Shown here: positions 51,197 to 58,784 of the stretch, in pieces
How the letters are laid out: every line of letters starts with the position of its first letter
How positions within the stretch are numbered: position 1 is the first letter of the stretch
Assembly: GCF_012427705.1 (NCBI RefSeq)
Contig: NZ_CP048602.1
Span: 806,001 to 870,000 of the forward strand
Source: Vreelandella piezotolerans
GTDB lineage: Bacteria > Pseudomonadota > Gammaproteobacteria > Pseudomonadales > Halomonadaceae
Direction: 5' to 3'
DNA length: 64,000 bases
The notes under the pieces: generated by a model
What the model was told of the DNA's origin: nothing
Databases searched by the model: none
Seen by the model: only the letters and a program-made list of their open reading frames with translations
Translations under genes and position numbers: made by a program

Positions 51197-51649
51197 TCAT
51201 TTGAGCAAAGATTGGCTGTCGCCACAGCGGGTGTCACTGCAGCTGGGCTGGTGCTCATACAGCGTTTGGATGATTTGGCAGTCGGCGGCTTTGCCGCCCC
51301 GGCACTGGTGCACCACTTGGCGCAGCTCGTCCGCTAGCGCCTGCAGTTTGGCAATGCGCGCCTCCAGGTGCGCGAGATGGCGGCTAGCAATGTCATCGGC
51401 GGCGCTGCAGTCGGTGTCAGGGTGGTCTGAGAGCGCTAACAGCTCCTGAATGCTGTGCAGGTCTAGCCCCAGGTTGCGGCCATGGCGAATGAAGCTGATG
51501 CGCTCGAGCGCCGCCTGGTCGTAGTGTCGGTAGCCCTGTTCACCGCGTTGTGGGGGCGGCAGCAGGCCGAGTTTCTCGTAGTGGCGAATGCTCTCCGGTG
51601 AACAGCCGGTGCGGGCGGCCACTTCGCCAATGCGGTAGACGTGTGTCAT
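51197..51649 (-). CDS. MerR-family Cd/Pb/Zn-responsive regulator
   Basis: 150-residue activator. The winged HTH (RIGEVAARTGCSPESIRHYE, 6-25) is followed by the MerR helix and the metal site. Cys81, Cys116 and Cys124 match the CadR/ZntR pattern, with extra Cys137 and Cys142. It binds the dyad upstream and would activate the divergent gene when metal is present. That target is deleted internally, leaving this regulator without a complete local client. Confidence 0.9.
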   Translation of the reverse strand: MTHVYRIGEVAARTGCSPESIRHYEKLGLLPPPQRGEQGYRHYDQAALERISFIRHGRNLGLDLHSIQELLALSDHPDTDCSAADDIASRHLAHLEARIAKLQALADELRQVVHQCRGGKAADCQIIQTLYEHQPSCSDTRCGDSQSLLK

Positions 51650-51652
51650 GGC

Positions 51653-51683
51653 TTGACCCTGTAACGATGACAGGGTTTAGGCT
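51653..51683 (+). promoter_or_regulatory. MerR-type promoter and operator
   Basis: TTGACC (51653-51658) and TAGGCT (51678-51683) are separated by 19 bases, the stretched spacing used by MerR activators. The exact dyad ACCCTGT-N7-ACAGGGT (51656-51676) sits in the spacer. It drives the plus-strand permease remnant. Confidence 0.8.
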
Positions 51684-51719
51684 AGTCCTTATTCCCCGAG
51701 TGGACAAGCAGGTGATGAC

Positions 51720-52101
51720 ATGACGCTGATGACCGAGCTGCTGCAAATTGCGCTGACGGCGGCCCCGTGGCTGCTGCTGGGGCTGGTGATTGCCGGCATG
51801 ATCAAGGCATGGTTGCCAGAAAGCTTGCTACAGCGCTGGATGGGCGGGCGCGGCCTGGGCAGCATCGTGAGGGCGGCGGTGATTGGCATGCCCCTGCCGC
51901 TGTGTTCCTGCGGGGCGATTCCCACTGCGATTGCCCTGCACCGGGGCGGCGCGGGACGCGGGCCAACGACCTCGTTTTTGATCAGTACCCCAGGCCAGCC
52001 AAGTGCAAGAGCTACTGCCCCACTGGTTGGAGTGGTTAGCGTTGGTGGTGCTGGCGCTGGTGGCTATTAGGCCGGTGCGCCGCCGCGTGATGGGGTTTTA
52101 A
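51720..52101 (+). pseudogene. Metal-efflux-type permease gene with internal deletion
   Basis: The first about 92 codons encode the start of an SO_0444/ArsP-like permease (LLQIALTAAPWLLLGLVIAG and MPLPLCSCGAIPTAIALHRG, ending at the STPG region). The reading then jumps frame: QVQELLPHWLEWLALVVLAL and a basic C-terminus appear in another frame, ending TAA 52099-52101. The middle of the roughly 330-residue family protein is missing. The two ends suggest one internal deletion. Confidence 0.75.
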
Positions 52102-52118
52102 ACAAGCGCACGGGCTGG

Positions 52119-53438
52119 TCACTCGCGCCTCATTGACGCGTCGTCCGGGGTCACGCGCCAAATGGCGTTAGTGAGATCGTCGGCAATGATCAGTGCACCG
52201 TCGGGGTCGACGGTCACCCCCACCGGGCGACCACGGGTGCTGCCGTCATCGGTGAGAAAGCCCGAGACGAAATCGACGGGGTCACCGCTGGGCTGGCCAT
52301 TACTAAAGGGTACGAACACCACTTTGTAGCCAACGGGGTCGGCGCGGTTCCAACTACCGTGCTCGCCAATGAACACCCCGTTGGCAAACTCATCACCCAT
52401 GGACGCGTTCGAGAAAGCCAGGCCGAGCGGTGCCACGTGGGAGCCTAGGGCATAATCCGGCGCGATGGCACTTTCGACTTTCTCCGGGTTGCGAGGCTGC
52501 ACGCGGGGGTCGACATGCTGGCCCCAGTAACTGTAGGGCCAGCCGTAAAAGCCGCCTTCTTGAACGGTAGTGAGGTAATCAGGCACGAGATCTGGGCCTA
52601 GCTCGTCACGCTCGTTGACCACCGTCCATAGCTGGTCGGTGTCGGGCTGGATCGCCATGGCGGTGGGGTTGCGAAGCCCCGTGGCATAGGGCCGGTGCAT
52701 GCCGGTGTCAGGGTCGATCTGCCAAATTTCGGCGCGATTGACCTCTGCCTCCATACCGCGCTCGGTGATGTTGCTGTTGGAGCCAATCCCTACATACAGA
52801 AACTCCCCATCGGCACTGGCGGTCATCGCTTTGGTCCAGTGGTGGTTGATCTCGGCGGGGAGCTGGGTAACCACCTCGGGTGGTCCGCTGGCCTGGGTTT
52901 GGCCCTCTTCGTAATCGAAGCGTACCAGGGCATCCTGGTTGGCGACATAGAGGGTGTCATCGATCAGCGCGAGGCCGTAGGGAGCGTTAAGATCTTCCGC
53001 AAAGGTGGTTTGCTCTTCATAGCGGCCGTCGCCATCGCCATCGTGTAACAGTGTCAGCCGGTTACCGCTCTGCACGGAGGTCGTGCCTTGTGATTTGATC
53101 AGCCCAGCCACGAAATCCTTTGGCTTGAGAGAGGGGGCGTTACCACCGCTGCCTTCTGCCACCAAAATATCGCCATTGGGCAGCACCAGGGTTTGGCGGG
53201 GGATCTGCAAGTCGGTGGCTATCGCGGTAATCGTGTAGCCCTCGGGCACGTTAGGGAGAGTGTCGCCCCACTCGGCGGGTTCGGGCACGCTCATGCTGGG
53301 CAGCAGGCCGCGGGAAGGCTCGGGTAGCGTGGGGTTTGGCCCGTAGCGGGTGAACTCTTGGGCGCTGACACTACCGGCTGCCAGCATCAAACAGAGCGGC
53401 GCGGCATAACAATGCGGACGTCGTAGAGCGCGCTTCAT
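52119..53438 (-). CDS. PQQ-dependent sugar dehydrogenase-like protein (sorbosone dehydrogenase type)
   Basis: 439-residue periplasmic beta-propeller. The signal peptide spans about 1-26 (cut after SVSA). Repeats include LVLPNGDILVAEGSGGNAPS, YVGIGSNSNITERG, GLRNPTAMAIQPDTDQLWTV, GEHGSWNRADPVGYKVVFVP and GRPVGVTVDPDGALIIADD. This is the soluble glucose/sorbosone dehydrogenase fold, where PQQ and Ca2+ bind between blades. Substrate is not predictable. Its start overlaps the stop of the DUF2231 gene, a common pairing. Confidence 0.88.
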   Translation of the reverse strand: MKRALRRPHCYAAPLCLMLAAGSVSAQEFTRYGPNPTLPEPSRGLLPSMSVPEPAEWGDTLPNVPEGYTITAIATDLQIPRQTLVLPNGDILVAEGSGGNAPSLKPKDFVAGLIKSQGTTSVQSGNRLTLLHDGDGDGRYEEQTTFAEDLNAPYGLALIDDTLYVANQDALVRFDYEEGQTQASGPPEVVTQLPAEINHHWTKAMTASADGEFLYVGIGSNSNITERGMEAEVNRAEIWQIDPDTGMHRPYATGLRNPTAMAIQPDTDQLWTVVNERDELGPDLVPDYLTTVQEGGFYGWPYSYWGQHVDPRVQPRNPEKVESAIAPDYALGSHVAPLGLAFSNASMGDEFANGVFIGEHGSWNRADPVGYKVVFVPFSNGQPSGDPVDFVSGFLTDDGSTRGRPVGVTVDPDGALIIADDLTNAIWRVTPDDASMRRE

Positions 53439-53863
53439 GGTTTACCTCCGTGGCCAAAACGGGAAAATCCCATCCAAACGGCGGTGCCCGCAAAAATGGT
53501 GACCACCATGGAGAGGGCAAAAGCAATCGGCATCATGCCCCAGGCGTCTCGCGAGTGGATCAGGGCGTTCACAAAGCCGAGCACCCACGTGAGCAGCAAT
53601 AGTGCGGGATAGATCAGGAGAATGATGCTGCGCGACCTGGCACGGAAGAAACTAATGAGGGCGCTAAGCAATGCGAGCCCCGCAAACACCAATCCACCGG
53701 CATTTAGCCAAGCGGCGAAGGTGGCCCACTGGATTTGATAGCTATTGGCGTAGGCGTAGTCGCTGAGCGTGGCGCCTAGAAACAGCGGCAGACACCCCAC
53801 CAAAAACACCGAATGAAAGAGGGGCAGCCCACGTTGATAGGTATGCGTACGGGTAGCTGTCAC
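53435..53863 (-). CDS. DUF2231-family membrane protein
   Basis: 142-residue inner-membrane protein with four helices. LPLFHSVFLVGCLPLFLGAT and the FVNALIHSRDAWGMMPIAFA segment fit DUF2231. It is encoded first in a two-gene operon with the sugar-dehydrogenase-like protein, four bases overlapping, and might serve electron transfer from it (inference). Confidence 0.82.
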   Translation of the reverse strand: MTATRTHTYQRGLPLFHSVFLVGCLPLFLGATLSDYAYANSYQIQWATFAAWLNAGGLVFAGLALLSALISFFRARSRSIILLIYPALLLLTWVLGFVNALIHSRDAWGMMPIAFALSMVVTIFAGTAVWMGFSRFGHGGKP

Positions 53864-54038
53864 GGCATGCTCCTTATGCTGATCTAGCGAATGGCACTAC
53901 CTGGCAGAAGTGATGCTGAGCCTCCTTGCCAAGCAATGGTGTCCTGTAGTGCCTACCCAGTGTAGGACAGCCGCCAAGATTTACCCAAAGCGAAGCAAGC
54001 ATCGCCTGAAGGTGGCCGCTGAAGTGTATGACGAACGG

Positions 54039-54431
54039 TTATGCAGGGAGCCGAGCGATGACCTTGATCTCAAAGTCGAATCCCGCCAGCCACGTCACCC
54101 CGACCGCCGTCCAGTTGGGGTAGGGCTTTTCTGGAAACGCACGTGCTTTGGCGGCCATCACCGTCTCGAACTGAGTGTCGGGGTCGGTGTGGAAACTCGT
54201 CACATCGACGATATCCTCGAAGCTAGCGCCTGCCGCTGTTAAAACTCGCTGCAAATTGTCGAAGGCGAGCTGTACCTGGGCAGCGAAGTCTGGCTCGGGG
54301 GAGCCGTCTTCACGGCTGCCAACCTGGCCCGACACGAATAAAAAATCACCGGTGCGGACAGCCGCCGAATAGGCGTTCTGCTCATAAAGCGCCTGGCGGC
54401 CCTTGGGGAAAACGACGTCGCGCTTAGCCAT
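54039..54431 (-). CDS. RidA-family protein
   Basis: 130-residue RidA/YjgF-type protein, a likely enamine/imine deaminase. SAAVRTGDFLFVSGQVGSRE and AFDNLQRVLTAAGASFEDIV are present. The catalytic arginine of RidA near the C-terminus is replaced in this subgroup (GFDFEIKVIARL has no equivalent ARVEV), so activity is uncertain. GGAG lies seven bases before ATG 54431. It is divergent from a LysR gene. Confidence 0.87.
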   Translation of the reverse strand: MAKRDVVFPKGRQALYEQNAYSAAVRTGDFLFVSGQVGSREDGSPEPDFAAQVQLAFDNLQRVLTAAGASFEDIVDVTSFHTDPDTQFETVMAAKARAFPEKPYPNWTAVGVTWLAGFDFEIKVIARLPA

Positions 54432-54529
54432 GTAACTATCTCCATTCGTAATTAAAAAATGACTCGTTACTGACGGTGATATCACTTTATGGCGGCGACA
54501 GGGGGTGGATAAACGGCCAATTCTGTTCA

Positions 54530-54556
54530 ACATTGTTTGGATATTTCAAACAATGT
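54530..54556. promoter_or_regulatory. 27-base dyad between ridA-like and lysR genes
   Basis: Perfect 10-base arms ACATTGTTTG and CAAACAATGT around a 7-base AT-rich centre. The size and the T-N11-A-like symmetry suit a LysR-type operator. It lies 20 bases before the LysR ATG and about 100 before the RidA start. Confidence 0.7.
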
Positions 54557-54575
54557 CGAGGCGTTTGATTCAGCC

Positions 54576-55502
54576 ATGGATCGTTTCAATGCTATGCAAG
54601 CATTCGCCCGTGTCGTGGAAACGGGCAGCTTCACCAAGGCCGCGGAAACACTTCACTTGAGTAAGACCAGCGTGACGCAGCTCGTGCAGCAATTAGAGGG
54701 GCGGCTGCGCGTTAAGCTGTTGAATCGCACCACCCGCAAGGTGAATGTGACCGCAGATGGGGCCGCTTACTATGAGCGAGTCATCAAGCTGCTGGCCGAC
54801 CTGGACGATGCCGAAACAAGCCTTTCTGCTGCGTCGCTGCAGCCACGCGGCCGACTGAGGGTCGACGTGCCCAGTCCGTTTGCTCGGATGATCTTGATTC
54901 CAGCCTTGCCCGCTTTCTACGCTCGGTATCCCGAGATTCAGCTCGATCTAGGGGTGAGTGATCGCAGAGTGGACCTTTTGGAAGAAGGCGTGGACTGCGT
55001 CGTTCGCGGCGGAGAGATGACGGACTTATCGTTGGTGGCACGTCGGGTGGGGGATTTGACGATGGGGGTTTATGCCACACCTGGTTATCTGGAAATGCGT
55101 GGTTATCCGGCGCACCCGCAGGCGCTGTCACTCCCACCCCACTACATGGTGAATTTCAGGTGGGAGCGGACAAATATGGCGTTTCTCAATACCTTGAGGC
55201 GTGATGACGAGAGTGTCACCGTGCAAGGGAGCTACGTGATCTCGGTTGATGACGGGAACGCGGGTTTGGCCGCTGGTTTGGCGGGGCTCGGTGTCCTTTG
55301 GCTCCCGGATTATATGGCCCGAGAGCATGTGTCTCGCGGTGACCTGGTGCGTTTGTTTGACGATTGGCACATTGATCCGATGCCCATGTATATCGCTTTT
55401 CCACCGAATCGGCACGTGAGTGCCAAGCTGCGCGTGTTCATGAACTGGGTAGAGGCGTTAATGGCTCAGCATGCGCCTCGGGTGGAGCGACGTCGTCAAT
55501 GA
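54576..55502 (+). CDS. LysR-family transcriptional regulator
   Basis: 308-residue LysR regulator. The HTH spans about 8-60 (AFARVVETGSFTKAAETLHL, SKTSVTQLVQQLEGRLRVKL). The effector domain follows (RLRVDVPSPFARMILIPALP). The likely operator is the dyad just upstream, and the divergent RidA-like gene is the most probable target. ATG 54576 gives the usual N-terminus. The effector is unknown. Confidence 0.92.
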   Translation: MDRFNAMQAFARVVETGSFTKAAETLHLSKTSVTQLVQQLEGRLRVKLLNRTTRKVNVTADGAAYYERVIKLLADLDDAETSLSAASLQPRGRLRVDVPSPFARMILIPALPAFYARYPEIQLDLGVSDRRVDLLEEGVDCVVRGGEMTDLSLVARRVGDLTMGVYATPGYLEMRGYPAHPQALSLPPHYMVNFRWERTNMAFLNTLRRDDESVTVQGSYVISVDDGNAGLAAGLAGLGVLWLPDYMAREHVSRGDLVRLFDDWHIDPMPMYIAFPPNRHVSAKLRVFMNWVEALMAQHAPRVERRRQ

Positions 55503-55512
55503 GCACGAAGAG

Positions 55513-57543
55513 TTATGTCGTTCGTTCCGCCATGAGGCGCGCCAACCGCTCCAACGCCAGATCTAGTCGCTCGACCAAGCCTTTCAGCAGCACGCGGCGA
55601 TCGCCTGTCACGTTGTCGTGGCGGGCGAGAGCATCATCCAGCTGTTGCCCCGCGTCGAGAATGCCCTGAGGAGGGCGCCCGTTCGCACCCGCTTCAAAAC
55701 CGTTGGCAAGCGTGCGCAGCAAATGCGCGTGGGCCTCGCGAATGTGTGGGTGCGGCGCGGTATCTAATTGATCTCGCAGGCGTAGGATGGCCGTACCCAC
55801 GTCGAGCCCGGTGAGCCCCAGTACGAAGAGGTGGCGCTGCTCTTCTGGCAGCAGGTCATCGTGCTGGGCTAGGTGCAGCAGGCGGTCGGCCATATGGCCG
55901 CTAAAGCGCGTTTCCGCTTGATGGGTGGCGCGCTTTCTGAGGTCGTTAATGTCGCGGGTAATGGCGTTGATCAGACGCCGTTTACGCAGCTTGGCACCGG
56001 GCCCCGGCAGCAAGCGAAAGGCCATGACCACGCTGGTCAAGCCAATCACGACCGCGACTGCCCGGTTGGCAAAGGCATCGAACGAGAAATCCATGCCGTT
56101 ACCGGGCATGGTCAGCAGAATATTGAAAATCGTAAACGCGAGGCAGTACCCCATGGTGGCCGGCTGGGTGGCGCCGAGTAGCCCCAGAAATAGCGGGGTA
56201 CCAAAAATCAGCGCCAGCAGCGGGAAGCCGTTGACTTGCGACAGCAGCACATGGCCAAACAGAAACGCGCTGGGAATCGCGGCCAGCATGCCTTTGTAAA
56301 ACATCATGGTGATGGCAATGGGGTTGTCGCGGCTGGCAAAAAACGCAGAGAACAGCGTTCCCAGCATCATCGCGATCATGGCGCTTTGCCAGGCAGTGAC
56401 GATCCAAAACGTGGCCAATAGGGCAAACAGCAGCCCCGAGCGGAGGGCGTTGATGCCTGCCGAGAGGTGGTCGCGGTGCCAGGTCAGCGGGGTGGAGCGC
56501 AGCCGATGGCGGCTCGGGTGGGCAATGGCCTCGCGGGCATCCAGCATGACCATGGCGTGGCCAATCGTCTCCCGCAGGCCCAAACGAACGCGACGATCCA
56601 ACGGCGCTTCCGATGTTGGCTCATCGCATGTATGTACATGGGTGCGCAGCGTCTGCAGGGCCGCTCTGGCCTCGGTCACGCCCTTGACGTGCTCGGCATC
56701 GCGAAACTCTTGGGCGATGCGGCGGGCGAGTTCGATGCTGTGGGGGGCTAGCCTGTCTGCGTGGTCGAGCATCAGTTGGTGAAGTGCCTGCAGCGTGGCG
56801 AAAAAGCGTAGCGTGCGCCGGGTGAGTACGTGGGTGGCGCGCACCCGGCCTGGGCCAGCAGGGCCTTCAAAGCGGGCAGCTTGGCTGTCGGTTTCCAGCA
56901 CGGTGAGCGGGGTGAGACTGCCGCGCAATGCGTGTTGCATGGCGGTGACGTCGTCGCTGGCATCTAACCGCAACGCCGCGTGGGTGAAGGCCTCGTTGAT
57001 CACCGTGTCGGCTTGGGTCGCTAAATGCGTGCCCACATGCGATGGCCACAGTAGCGCGCTGACCAGCATGGCGCACAGGGCGCCTAGCCCCAGCTCGGTC
57101 ATGCGCGCGACGGCGATATCGAAAATGCCCGCCGGGGTGCTGCCGCTGGAAATGACCACGATGAGCATGGCCGTTACGGCCGCCATGAGGCAGCCGTAGG
57201 TGTAGTTATTGCGCCACAGCGAGCCGACGTAGGTACACAGCATGATCCAATAGGTCAGCGTCAGCAGGGCAGGCAGCCGTGCCTGGGCAAACAGCGCCAT
57301 GATGAAGATACCCACCAGGGCGCCCAGCGCGGTGCCCCCTAGCTGGCAAATGCCTTTCTCGACCACCATGCCGCTCATGGGGCAAATTTGTAGAAACGCT
57401 GCCGAAATCAACGCCCAGTAGGGGCGCTCCACGTCGAAGGCCAGCGCCACATAAAGCGCCAGCATCATGGCCAGCGTGGTTTTAATGGCAAATTTTACCG
57501 CCGTGGCGCTGGGCGTGAGATAGGTGCGTAAGAAGGGCGGCAT
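55513..57543 (-). CDS. FUSC-family aromatic acid efflux permease (AaeB-like)
   Basis: 676-residue inner-membrane protein. Two blocks of about six helices (residues about 15-165 and 370-520) flank a cytoplasmic helical domain, the FUSC architecture of AaeB. The opening FAIKTTLAMMLALYVALAFD and LERPYWALISAAFLQICPMS-like VERPYWALISAAFLQ are typical. It starts two bases after the membrane-fusion gene ends, and a DUF1656 gene leads the operon, as in aaeXAB. Substrates are likely hydroxylated aromatic acids (inference). Confidence 0.9.
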   Translation of the reverse strand: MPPFLRTYLTPSATAVKFAIKTTLAMMLALYVALAFDVERPYWALISAAFLQICPMSGMVVEKGICQLGGTALGALVGIFIMALFAQARLPALLTLTYWIMLCTYVGSLWRNNYTYGCLMAAVTAMLIVVISSGSTPAGIFDIAVARMTELGLGALCAMLVSALLWPSHVGTHLATQADTVINEAFTHAALRLDASDDVTAMQHALRGSLTPLTVLETDSQAARFEGPAGPGRVRATHVLTRRTLRFFATLQALHQLMLDHADRLAPHSIELARRIAQEFRDAEHVKGVTEARAALQTLRTHVHTCDEPTSEAPLDRRVRLGLRETIGHAMVMLDAREAIAHPSRHRLRSTPLTWHRDHLSAGINALRSGLLFALLATFWIVTAWQSAMIAMMLGTLFSAFFASRDNPIAITMMFYKGMLAAIPSAFLFGHVLLSQVNGFPLLALIFGTPLFLGLLGATQPATMGYCLAFTIFNILLTMPGNGMDFSFDAFANRAVAVVIGLTSVVMAFRLLPGPGAKLRKRRLINAITRDINDLRKRATHQAETRFSGHMADRLLHLAQHDDLLPEEQRHLFVLGLTGLDVGTAILRLRDQLDTAPHPHIREAHAHLLRTLANGFEAGANGRPPQGILDAGQQLDDALARHDNVTGDRRVLLKGLVERLDLALERLARLMAERTT

Positions 57544-57545
57544 GG

Positions 57546-58430
57546 TTACGGCGAAGTGGCCTGAGCACTCGGTTCAGGACGTACGCGCACGGTGGCGGTC
57601 ATGCCCACGCTGAGCAGGGTGTCGTCGGGAACATCGTCCAAGGTGATGCGCACAGGAATACGCTGCGCTAGTCGCACCCAGCTAAACGTGGGCTGTACTT
57701 GGGGAAGCAGCTGTTGATTGAGCGCCGTGTTGCTGTCGGCAATGCCGCGGCCAATTCCCGCGACGCGTCCGTTCAAGTGGGTATTGCCATTCATCAGCAC
57801 CACTTCGACCGGGTCACCCACCTCGATGGAGGCCATTTTGGTCTCTTCGAAATAGCCCATGACGTAGTAGGAGTCATCGGCGATGAGCGCCATCACTGGC
57901 GTACCGCGATTGACGAAGTTGCCGCTGGTGAGTTGAACGTTGAGTACATGCCCTCTCACAGGGGCGACGACCTGGGTACGGGCGAGATCGAGCTGCGCGC
58001 TCTCCAGCGCCGACTGCGCCTGTTTGACATCGGCTTCGGCTATCCGCGAGTTGATCTGGGCGATCTGCTGGGCCTCGGCGCTAATGGCCTGGCGGTTGCT
58101 CAACTGGTTGCGACGGCCTGCTTCGGCACGGTTGAGCTCCAGGGTGGCTTGCCGATGCTCCAGGGTCGCCTGGGCGCTATCGACGGCGGCTTGGTAGCGG
58201 GTATCGTCGATGGTAAACAGCGTGTCGCCCTGGGCAATATAGTCGGTATCGGCAACGTCCAGGCGCTTTACCCAGCCGGTGACGTCGGGGGCGATGGTGA
58301 TCACGTCCGCATGAATCCGGGCGTCCCGTGTCCAGGGGGTGTAAAGATAGTAGCGCCATAGCCACGCCCCTGCGGCGATGGCGATGGCGACGATCAGTAG
58401 CGTCAGCAGCACTCTCAGCGATGGGCGCAT
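57546..58430 (-). CDS. HlyD-family membrane fusion protein (AaeA-like)
   Basis: 294-residue periplasmic adaptor. A signal anchor (about 8-27) is followed by YTPWTRDARIHADVITIAPD, the lipoyl half-motifs (VTGWVKRLDVADTDYIAQGD and RGHVLNVQLTSGNFVNRGTP), an alpha-hairpin and a beta-barrel. It connects the FUSC permease to an outer-membrane channel not encoded here. Confidence 0.92.
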   Translation of the reverse strand: MRPSLRVLLTLLIVAIAIAAGAWLWRYYLYTPWTRDARIHADVITIAPDVTGWVKRLDVADTDYIAQGDTLFTIDDTRYQAAVDSAQATLEHRQATLELNRAEAGRRNQLSNRQAISAEAQQIAQINSRIAEADVKQAQSALESAQLDLARTQVVAPVRGHVLNVQLTSGNFVNRGTPVMALIADDSYYVMGYFEETKMASIEVGDPVEVVLMNGNTHLNGRVAGIGRGIADSNTALNQQLLPQVQPTFSWVRLAQRIPVRITLDDVPDDTLLSVGMTATVRVRPEPSAQATSP

Positions 58431-58470
58431 AGGCGTTTCTCGATCAGGTAAAAAACATGGGCTCAGCCCA

Positions 58471-58689
58471 TTAGGGATGTGCGAGCACCGTCGCGAATAA
58501 AAAAGTGGTGGCGGCGGTCAAGATGATAAACAGCGAAATATCGAACCACGCCTCATACCAGAGCGCGACGTGCCCCACCACCCGATGCAGCAGCGAACGC
58601 ACGACCAGGGTGGCAATGAGGCCAATCAGCGCATAGACCAGCAGCGGGCTTATGAAAATACCGCCGATGGCGATCTCTTGAAGTCCCAT
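58471..58689 (-). CDS. DUF1656 protein (AaeX-like)
   Basis: 72-residue membrane protein with two helices, beginning GLQEIAIGGIFISPLLVYAL. The family is the small first gene of aaeXAB-type efflux operons. It precedes the fusion protein by 40 bases. Its exact role is unknown. Confidence 0.87.
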   Translation of the reverse strand: MGLQEIAIGGIFISPLLVYALIGLIATLVVRSLLHRVVGHVALWYEAWFDISLFIILTAATTFLFATVLAHP

Positions 58690-58784
58690 TCGTCGTCATC
58701 CCTTTGAAAACGCTCTAAGAATAGGCGAAGGCCGAGCTGCGGGCCACTTTGACTTTTGCGTCATGATGCTGACTTGTATCACGC

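Noticed and set aside
53925..53985. Imperfect inverted repeat (TGTCCT...AGGACA) between DUF2231 and RidA genes
   Set aside because: Only 6-base arms with a long loop; no T-run and no positional support.
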